Of a DNA stretch of 11,152 nt, positions 7,160 to 11,152 are shown piece by piece (the first letter of the stretch is position 1; the number at the start of each line of letters is the position of its first letter). The position numbers and the translations under genes are program-made. The stretch comes from Marmoricola sp. (GTDB taxonomy: Bacteria; Actinomycetota; Actinomycetes; Propionibacteriales; Nocardioidaceae): positions 1 to 11,152 of the forward strand of contig JASLCW010000215.1 in NCBI GenBank assembly GCA_030151765.1, given 5' to 3'. The notes under the pieces were generated by a model. It worked only from the letters and a program-made list of their open reading frames with translations. It searched no databases and was not told where the DNA came from.

Positions 7160-7195
7160 TGTGGACAACATCGCCTTCAGGGCAGCTGTGGACGA
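7160..7195 (-). promoter_or_regulatory. Pair of DnaA-box-like sites upstream of the DUF559 gene
   Basis: On the minus strand TTGTCCACA (7168-7160) equals the actinobacterial DnaA-box consensus, and TCGTCCACA (7195-7187) differs from it by one base. They point the same way, with starts 27 nt apart, in the leader just upstream of the DUF559 start. They could be chance, a DnaA-responsive operator, or sites carried with the cassette. The rest of 7132-7257 shows no convincing promoter, only a CCTAAT-like patch near 7196-7202. Confidence 0.35.
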
Positions 7196-7257
7196 ATTAG
7201 GGACTCCTTCGCGGGACCCCGTTCCCCGGTTTCCCAGCCCAAACACACCGATCACTT

Positions 7258-7287
7258 ACGGATCACACCGAACTCCGTGTGATCCGT
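7258..7287. terminator. Hairpin B2, 11-bp perfect stem
   Basis: ACGGATCACAC (7258-7268) pairs with GTGTGATCCGT (7277-7287) around an 8-nt loop; three further outer pairs are possible (two G-T wobbles and one C-G). It lies beyond hairpin A2 for transcripts of the DUF5130 unit and upstream of the DUF559 gene, so it could insulate that gene from read-through. Confidence 0.55.
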
Positions 7288-7291
7288 GGGC

Positions 7292-7315
7292 AAAAAACAA
7301 CGTCCGTTGTGTTTT
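7292..7315 (-). terminator. Hairpin A2, intrinsic terminator of the DUF5130 unit
   Basis: Read on the minus strand, AAAACACAACG, two bases, then CGTTGTTTTTT gives a stem with 10 of 11 pairs and a six-T 3' arm, starting 10 nt after the DUF5130 stop. The run of six Ts makes it the best textbook intrinsic terminator in the window. Confidence 0.7.
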
Positions 7316-7325
7316 CCCGCTTCGT

Positions 7326-7709
7326 TCAGTCGGCGTGGAGGGTGCGGGGTTCGCGGGCGGCCTCGCCGAGCTGAGCCAGGCCGCGCTTGATGGCGCCCAC
7401 CAGATCCCCCTCGGCGAGCGCGGCCTGCATGGCGACCGCGGCGAGGCGGGCGGCATCGTCGCTGAGGGTACGGCGCACCTGCTCGCCGGTGACGATCTGC
7501 AGGAAGCGGCGTACCGGGTCGATCATGATCAGGACGCTGCGTCCGGGCGCGGACATCGCGCCGTGCAGACTCTCGGCATAGGCACGAGGGTCACCCTCGG
7601 TCAGGCCGACGTAGACGGAGAATTCACACCTCGAGGAGGTCTCGGCGGCGCGTACTGCGGTGTCGATCTCCAGGCGCTGAGCACCCGAGAAGCCCTCAGA
7701 AGTCGGCAC
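7326..7709 (-). CDS. DUF5130 / TPM-like family protein
   Basis: A 127-residue protein of the actinobacterial DUF5130 family, related to TPM-domain proteins; its function is not established. Seen: the opening MPTSEGFSGAQRLEID; an acidic/aromatic core strand CEFSVYVG (28-35); a second strand RSVLIMIDPVRRFLQIVTG (57-75); and the C-terminal helices LAAVAMQAALAEGDLVGAIKRGL. No signal peptide or membrane helix, so it is probably cytosolic or acts at the membrane with its partner. The GTG at 7709 is chosen because the family motif begins there and it overlaps the upstream gene's stop by 14 bp, which suggests translational coupling. The in-frame stretch upstream of it is only the other gene's tail read in a different frame. 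As I recall it, a gene of this type also lies near pepN and glbO in mycobacteria. Confidence 0.8.
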   Translation of the reverse strand: MPTSEGFSGAQRLEIDTAVRAAETSSRCEFSVYVGLTEGDPRAYAESLHGAMSAPGRSVLIMIDPVRRFLQIVTGEQVRRTLSDDAARLAAVAMQAALAEGDLVGAIKRGLAQLGEAAREPRTLHAD

Positions 7710-8049
7710 CGGCCCCGCCCGTGGACTCCGAGTCCGAGCCTGCGCCCGGGATGCTGCGCGTGGACTGGTTGCCGGGGCCACCGAACCATTCGTCCTTGCC
7801 CTGCCAGGCCTCGCCGGGCTGGTAGGAGTCGCCCCGGTTGGTGACCAGGACCAGCAGCGTGATGATCGCGGCGATCCCGAGCGGGATCAGCACGAGGACG
7901 AGCGCCCAGTCGAGAGCCGTCACACGCGGGTCCTTGGCCCAGTCCGCGGGGGTGTCCGCGGAGGCGGTGCCGGCCACGGAGACGAGCCCGACGGCGAAGA
8001 GAGCGATGCTGGCGCGGACCACGGCGCGCGAGAAGCGGTGAGAGATCAC
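7696..8049 (-). CDS. Small exported/membrane protein of unknown function
   Basis: A 117-residue protein I do not recognise as a named family. Residues 1-31 look like a signal peptide (MISHRFSRAVVR, hydrophobic core, then ASA before Asp32). Residues about 47-71 form one strongly hydrophobic transmembrane helix (ALDWALVLVLIPLGIAAIITLLVLV). The remainder (72-117) is a Gly/Ser/acidic tail containing a Trp-rich patch (EAWQGKDEWFGGPGN), presumably cytosolic if the N-terminus is outside. The start is the GTG at 8049, where a TATCCT box ends 6 nt upstream, fitting a leaderless transcript; no ribosome-binding site is present. A frame running on to 8898 is only the antisense of the MscS gene. It overlaps the DUF5130 start by 14 bp, so the two probably work together. 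Confidence 0.8.
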   Translation of the reverse strand: MISHRFSRAVVRASIALFAVGLVSVAGTASADTPADWAKDPRVTALDWALVLVLIPLGIAAIITLLVLVTNRGDSYQPGEAWQGKDEWFGGPGNQSTRSIPGAGSDSESTGGAGADF

Positions 8050-8055
8050 ACAGGA

Positions 8056-8061
8056 AGGATA
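8056..8061 (-). promoter_or_regulatory. Candidate -10 box for the small membrane-protein gene
   Basis: TATCCT on the minus strand, with the conserved TAnnnT pattern, ends 6 nt before the GTG at 8049, so +1 would coincide with the start codon. No good -35 at 16-18 nt; a CTGACC at 8081-8076 is only 14 nt away. Confidence 0.4.
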
Positions 8062-8073
8062 GCCACCACCGGC

Positions 8074-8102
8074 TTGGTCAGCGCCACCCGCTCTCGTAGC
8101 CT
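8074..8102 (+). promoter_or_regulatory. Candidate leaderless promoter of the MscS-glbO operon
   Basis: TTGGTC (8074-8079), 17 nt, then TAGCCT (8097-8102), with the ATG at 8110 seven bases later. The -35 keeps TTG and the -10 keeps T-A-T at its key positions. Transcription would start at or within a base or two of the ATG, and no ribosome-binding site precedes it. It lies back to back with the minus-strand promoter in a 60-bp divergent gap. Confidence 0.5.
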
Positions 8103-8109
8103 GCGTCAC

Positions 8110-9156
8110 ATGCCGCCCGTTCCCGTGCCCGTTCCCCAGGTCGGTGGTGCATTGCTGGACATCCCGGCGACGTGCCAGCGATCCGACAGCGTCACCTGCG
8201 CGGCCGTCTACCGCTGGACGCACAACGACTACCTCGCCCACGTCGCCGCCTGGGCGATCGGCAAGCCGCTCACCATCGTCGCGCTGCTGCTGCTCGGCTT
8301 CGCGATCCGCTGGGTGGCCAACCGGGCGATCCACCGGGTCGTCGAGCACGCCGCCTCGGGATCGGTCACCGGACGGCTCTTCTCCTTCCGCAAGGCCGGC
8401 GAGGACAAGCCCGCACCGAGCGCGGTCTCGACCGGTCGCCGGGTCCAGCGGGCGCGCACCCTCGGCTCCCTGCTGCGCAGCAGTACGACGGGCCTCATCT
8501 TCGGCGTGATCTTCGTGATGATCCTCGACCAGATCGGGATCAACATCGCGCCGATCCTGGCCAGCGCCGGCGTACTCGGCCTCGCCATCGGCTTCGGCGC
8601 GCAGAGCCTGGTCAAGGACTTCCTGGCCGGCATCGCGATGATGATCGAGGACCAGTACGGCGTCGGCGATGTCGTCACTCTCGGCACCGGCAATCCCGTC
8701 TCCGGGACGGTCGAGTCGGTCGGCCTGCGGGTCACCAGGATCCGCGATGTCAGCGGCACCGTCTGGTACGTCCCCAACGGCCAGATCCTGCAGGTCGGCA
8801 ATTCCAGCCAGGAGTGGGCGCGCACCGTTCTCGACATCGTCGTCGGATATGACGAGGACATCGAACGCACCAAGCGGATCCTCAGCGAGGTCAGCCACGA
8901 CTTCCGCGAGGAGCCGGAGTTCAAGGGCAAGGTCCTCGAGAACCCGGAGGTCTGGGGCGTCGAGTCGATGACCGCCGACGGCATCACGATCCGCCTGGTG
9001 CTCAAGACCCGCCCGCTCGAGCAGTGGACCGTCGCCCGCGCCCTCCGGGAGCGGATCAAGCGGCGCTTCGACACCGAGGGGATCGAGCAGCCCTACCCGC
9101 AGCGTGTGGTGTGGCGCCGTACGGCGGGCTCCGGCGCCGAGAAAGAGGAATCGTGA
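8110..9156 (+). CDS. MscS-family small-conductance mechanosensitive channel
   Basis: A 348-residue inner-membrane channel that opens under membrane tension to release solutes on hypo-osmotic shock. Seen: a short N-terminal segment with Cys22 and Cys30 outside the first helix; hydrophobic helices near 45-75 and 126-150; and the pore-lining TM3 with the diagnostic Gly/Ala pattern ASAGVLGLAIGFGAQSLVKD at 151-170, followed by FLAGIAMMIEDQYGVGD. The beta domain follows (VSGTVESVGLRVTRIRD, WYVPNGQILQVGN at 219-231), then the alpha/beta cytoplasmic vestibule to about 325 and a short charged tail. Three or so helices, as in MscS rather than the larger MscK. ATG at 8110 is chosen because a TAGCCT box lies 7 nt upstream. 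The stop shares GTGA with the next gene's start, so haemoglobin translation is coupled to the channel. Confidence 0.92.
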   Translation: MPPVPVPVPQVGGALLDIPATCQRSDSVTCAAVYRWTHNDYLAHVAAWAIGKPLTIVALLLLGFAIRWVANRAIHRVVEHAASGSVTGRLFSFRKAGEDKPAPSAVSTGRRVQRARTLGSLLRSSTTGLIFGVIFVMILDQIGINIAPILASAGVLGLAIGFGAQSLVKDFLAGIAMMIEDQYGVGDVVTLGTGNPVSGTVESVGLRVTRIRDVSGTVWYVPNGQILQVGNSSQEWARTVLDIVVGYDEDIERTKRILSEVSHDFREEPEFKGKVLENPEVWGVESMTADGITIRLVLKTRPLEQWTVARALRERIKRRFDTEGIEQPYPQRVVWRRTAGSGAEKEES

Positions 9157-9530
9157 CCTTCTACGAAGAGATCGGCGGGCACGAGACCATCGCCGGGATC
9201 GTGCACCGCTTCTACGCCGGCGTCGCGGACGACGAGTACCTCCGGGCGATGTATCCCGAGGAGGATCTCGGCCCGGCGGAAGACCGCTTCCGGATGTTCC
9301 TCGAGCAGTACTGGGGTGGCCCCACCACCTACTCGGAGCAGCGTGGCCACCCGAGGCTGCGGATGCGGCATGCGCCCTTCGCGGTCACGCCGACGGCCGC
9401 CGCGCACTGGCTGCGGCACTTCCGGGCCGCGCTGGACGGCGCCGGCCTCACCCCCGAGCAGGACGCCCGGTTCTGGGAGTACGTCCTCCACGCGGCGCAG
9501 TTCATGCTCAACGCCGAGGATCCTGCCTGA
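9153..9530 (+). CDS. glbO: Group II truncated haemoglobin (GlbO type)
   Basis: A 125-residue haem protein of the trHbO group, associated with oxygen binding, peroxidase-like chemistry and NO detoxification in actinobacteria. By comparison with M. tuberculosis GlbO (two residues longer at this end), the key positions are Tyr21 (B10), Tyr34 (CD1, in MYPEEDL), proximal His73 (F8, in RMRHAPF) and Trp86 (G8, in HWLRHF). The signature stretch MFLEQYWGGPTTYSEQRGHP is nearly identical to the mycobacterial protein. The GTG start overlaps the MscS stop by 4 bp (GTGA), with GAGGA in AAAGAGGAATC as ribosome-binding site at about 4 nt spacing. It ends 3 nt before the stop of the convergent thioesterase, with no hairpin between them. 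Cytosolic; haem binding is inferred from the conserved residues. Confidence 0.96.
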   Translation: MTFYEEIGGHETIAGIVHRFYAGVADDEYLRAMYPEEDLGPAEDRFRMFLEQYWGGPTTYSEQRGHPRLRMRHAPFAVTPTAAAHWLRHFRAALDGAGLTPEQDARFWEYVLHAAQFMLNAEDPA

Positions 9531-9533
9531 CCC

Positions 9534-10379
9534 TCAGCGGGCCAGTTCGGCGAGCAGCACCCGCCGCTCCCCCTCCGTCATCGGCGCGGACCGCTGGGTC
9601 TCGGCGTCGAAGGTGACCATCACGACGCTCCCCCTGGCGAGCACCTTGTCGCCGTCGCGGATCTCGTTGGTCACCGTGAGCGAACGGTCGCCCACCCGGG
9701 AGATCCACGAGTGCACGTCGTACGGCTCCAGGCGGAAGAGGATCGGCGCGTAGTAGTCGACATCGGTACGGGCCACCACGTGGGCGCCCCAGCTGTCGCC
9801 GCCGTCGAAGAGCCCGAAGACGTAGTCGACCCGCGACTCCTGGAAGTACTCGAAGTACTTGACGTTGTTGACGTGCCGATAGACGTCGACATCGGAGAAG
9901 CGCACCCGCATCGCGTGGACGTGCCGCGAAGACCCGTCGGCGGGCAGCGCAGGGCGCGGCTCGGCCGGCTCGAGAAAGCCGCCGAGGATCTCGCGCTCCG
10001 TGGGATTGAGCCGGCGAGGGGCCTCGTTGGCGAAGACGTACGGCGCCAGCACGCTCGACGCACGCAGGTAGACGCGACGGCCGCCCTCGACCTCGTCGAA
10101 GATCTCGTAGGCGAGGGTGAACCGGGAGGCGCGGACCTCCGTCACCCAGACCTCGATGCGCACCGGGGCGGCCCGATAGACGAGCGGGCTGACGAACTCG
10201 ACCTCGTGGCGTACGACGACCACGCCTTCGGCCAGCTCGGCGGTGAAGGCATTGCCGGCATGCGTCGCGAACATGTCGATGCGCGCTTCCTGGAGGTAGT
10301 CCACGTAGGTGACGTTGTTGACGTGACCCAGCATGTCCATGTCCGCCCAGCGCAGGGGGCACTCGTAGACGTGACGCAC
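9534..10379 (-). CDS. Double-hotdog acyl-CoA thioesterase
   Basis: A 281-residue protein made of two 4HBT-like hotdog domains, expected to hydrolyse acyl-CoA to free acid and CoA; the chain length preferred is not visible. Domain 1 (about 1-120) has RWADMDMLGHVNNVTYVDYL with Asp15; domain 2 (about 153-265) has RFSDVDVYRHVNNVKYFEYF with Asp165. These Asp residues align with the catalytic Asp of 4-hydroxybenzoyl-CoA thioesterases, so both halves could be active or one could be structural. The linker at 121-152 is Pro/Ala-rich. The GTG at 10379 is chosen because GGGAGG lies 9 nt upstream and the hotdog strand begins at once; a longer frame to 10430 lacks support. It is divergent from the thiolase at 107 bp, consistent with a shared role in fatty-acyl-CoA turnover. 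Confidence 0.87.
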   Translation of the reverse strand: MRHVYECPLRWADMDMLGHVNNVTYVDYLQEARIDMFATHAGNAFTAELAEGVVVVRHEVEFVSPLVYRAAPVRIEVWVTEVRASRFTLAYEIFDEVEGGRRVYLRASSVLAPYVFANEAPRRLNPTEREILGGFLEPAEPRPALPADGSSRHVHAMRVRFSDVDVYRHVNNVKYFEYFQESRVDYVFGLFDGGDSWGAHVVARTDVDYYAPILFRLEPYDVHSWISRVGDRSLTVTNEIRDGDKVLARGSVVMVTFDAETQRSAPMTEGERRVLLAELAR

Positions 10380-10408
10380 GTCAATGATCCTCCCACCCCG
10401 CCGCGGTC

Positions 10409-10414
10409 TAGGCT
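10409..10414 (+). promoter_or_regulatory. Possible -10 box of the thiolase gene
   Basis: TAGGCT fits the TAnnnT pattern and would start a transcript near 10421 with a leader of about 66 nt. No -35 is recognisable at proper spacing, so this is tentative. Confidence 0.25.
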
Positions 10415-10420
10415 GACCCC

Positions 10421-10468
10421 CGGCCCACAACGGGCCGCGTGCACCACCCTCGCGCGAGTCAGTCGCGC
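10421..10468 (+). promoter_or_regulatory. Two GC-rich dyads in the thiolase leader
   Basis: CGGCCC-ACAAC-GGGCCG (10421-10437) and GCGCGA-GTCAG-TCGCGC (10452-10468) are each perfect 6-bp inverted repeats with a 5-nt centre. Both lie between the divergent thioesterase and thiolase genes, the second ending 6 nt before the AAGGAG site. They could be operators for a dimeric repressor or leader hairpins; neither matches a motif I can name. Confidence 0.4.
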
Positions 10469-10486
10469 CCGATGAAGGAGTTCTCC

Positions 10487-11152
10487 GTGCCCGAGGCAGT
10501 GATCGTTTCCGCCGCCCGTACCCCGATCGGACGAGCCAACAAGGGCTCCCTGAAGGACTTCCGTCCCGACGACCTCTCCGCGCTGATCATCCAGGCGGCG
10601 CTCGACAAGATCCCCGACCTGAACCCCAAGGAGATCAACGACCTCATCCTCGGCTGCGGTCTCCCCGGCGGCGAGGCCGGCAACAACATGGGCAAGATCG
10701 TGGCCACGCTGCTCGGCCATGACGAGATCCCGGGTACGACGATCACCCGCTACTGCTCGTCGTCGGTGCAGACCACCCGGATGGCCTTCCACGCCATCAA
10801 GGCCGGTGAGGGCAGCGCCTTCATCTCGGCCGGCGTCGAGACCGTGTCGCGCTTCCAGTTCGGCACCTCGGACCACATCCCGAACACCAAGAACCCCAAG
10901 TTCGAGGCCGCTCAGGTGAAGACCAACGAGTACGCCGAGGGTGGCCGGGACTGGCACGACCCGCGTGAGGACGGCCTCCTCCCGGACATCTACATCGCGA
11001 TGGGGCAGACCGCGGAGAACGTCGCCCGGATGCGCGGCCTCTCCCGCCAGGAGCTCGACGAGTTCGCGGTCCGCAGCCAGAACCTCGCCGAGAAGGCCAT
11101 CGCCGACGGCTTCTGGGCCAACGAGATCACCCCGGTCACGACGCCCGACGGC
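10487..11152 (+). CDS. fadA: Acetyl-CoA C-acyltransferase (thiolase), first 222 codons
   Basis: Thiolase catalysing the last step of beta-oxidation (3-ketoacyl-CoA plus CoA to acetyl-CoA plus shortened acyl-CoA) or the reverse condensation. GTG at 10487 with AAGGAG at 10475-10480, 6 nt away; an in-frame ATG at 10472 overlaps that site and is unlikely. Seen: the opening MPEAVIVSAARTPIGRANKG; the nucleophile Cys90 in TRYCSSSVQTTRMAFHAIKAG; FISAGVETVSRF; and YIAMGQTAENVARMRGLSRQELDEFAVRSQ near 165-195. The C-terminal half with the remaining catalytic His and Cys lies outside the window, at an expected full length near 400 residues. The sequence resembles what I recall of the mycobacterial FadA3 (Rv1074c) type more than the short acetoacetyl-CoA thiolases. 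Divergent from the thioesterase. Confidence 0.93.
   Translation, partial: MPEAVIVSAARTPIGRANKGSLKDFRPDDLSALIIQAALDKIPDLNPKEINDLILGCGLPGGEAGNNMGKIVATLLGHDEIPGTTITRYCSSSVQTTRMAFHAIKAGEGSAFISAGVETVSRFQFGTSDHIPNTKNPKFEAAQVKTNEYAEGGRDWHDPREDGLLPDIYIAMGQTAENVARMRGLSRQELDEFAVRSQNLAEKAIADGFWANEITPVTTPDG

Larger units (their letters stand above)
7258..7315 (-). repeat. Right copy of the 58-bp inverted repeat
   Basis: Reverse-complement match to 6063-6120 (52 of 58). Here the unit reads hairpin B then hairpin A on the plus strand, so hairpin A is again the outer element and adjoins the DUF5130 gene's 3' end, mirroring the left side. Outside the 58 bp the two flanks differ. Confidence 0.85.

Noticed and set aside
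6063..7315. The inverted repeats as ends of a conventional insertion sequence
   Set aside because: No transposase (DDE, HUH or serine/tyrosine recombinase) lies between them and no target-site duplication is visible, so it is not called a mobile element, only a possible cassette.
8050..8898. Minus-strand extension of the small membrane-protein frame to 400 codons
   Set aside because: The extra part is antisense to the MscS gene; the signal peptide and -10 box place the true start at 8049.
1..11152. CRISPR arrays, tRNA or rRNA genes
   Set aside because: No evenly spaced direct repeats, no cloverleaf with a TTCGA-type arm, and no rRNA-like stretch was seen in the intergenic spaces, which are all shorter than 300 bases.

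Overview
The window is chromosomal DNA from a high-GC actinobacterium. The proteins look most like those of the Nocardioides/Propionibacteriales group, with close mycobacterial and streptomycete relatives. The evidence is a GC-rich, codon-biased sequence, a mycothiol-reductase-type DsbA protein, an actinobacterial methionyl-tRNA synthetase, a group II truncated haemoglobin of the mycobacterial GlbO type, GTG/TTG starts, and several promoters whose -10 box lies just before a start codon (leaderless style). Lineage is inferred from remembered protein families, not from a search.

Layout, left to right. (1) 1-1734, minus strand: a DsbA/Rv2466c-type thioredoxin-fold oxidoreductase followed by metG, which runs off the left edge just after its KMSKS-type loop. 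A near-consensus SigR/SigH promoter precedes the oxidoreductase. (2) 1895-2767, plus: a secreted protein with an Ig-like C-terminal domain, ending at a long hairpin shared with the convergent rnhA. (3) 2826-3377, minus: RNase HI. (4) 3487-6054, plus: the M1 zinc aminopeptidase pepN. (5) 6063-7315: an unusual lower-GC block. One minus-strand gene (an AbiEi-like winged helix fused to a DUF559 nuclease-like domain) is enclosed by two inverted 58-bp copies (52 of 58 bases identical) of a two-hairpin unit, with a pair of DnaA-box-like sites in its upstream region. (6) 7326-8049, minus: a two-gene unit, a small membrane protein and a DUF5130/TPM-like protein, overlapping by 14 bp. (7) 8110-9530, plus: an MscS-type mechanosensitive channel and a GlbO-type truncated haemoglobin, joined by a 4-bp GTGA overlap. 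(8) 9534-10379, minus: a double-hotdog acyl-CoA thioesterase. (9) 10487 to the right edge, plus: a FadA3-like thiolase.

The order Rv2466c-like, pepN, DUF5130, glbO recalls the M. tuberculosis Rv2466c-Rv2470 neighbourhood. This looks like a conserved actinobacterial core locus into which accessory genes have been placed. The core genes point to thiol-redox and oxygen/NO chemistry, peptide turnover and membrane tension relief; the right end turns to fatty-acid metabolism. The most notable accessory feature is the inverted-repeat-flanked DUF559 gene between the two convergent units pepN and DUF5130. It resembles a palindrome-bounded single-gene cassette and is the best candidate here for an undescribed system. 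No rRNA, tRNA, CRISPR array, transposase or integrase was seen, and no gene-free stretch exceeds 300 bases.
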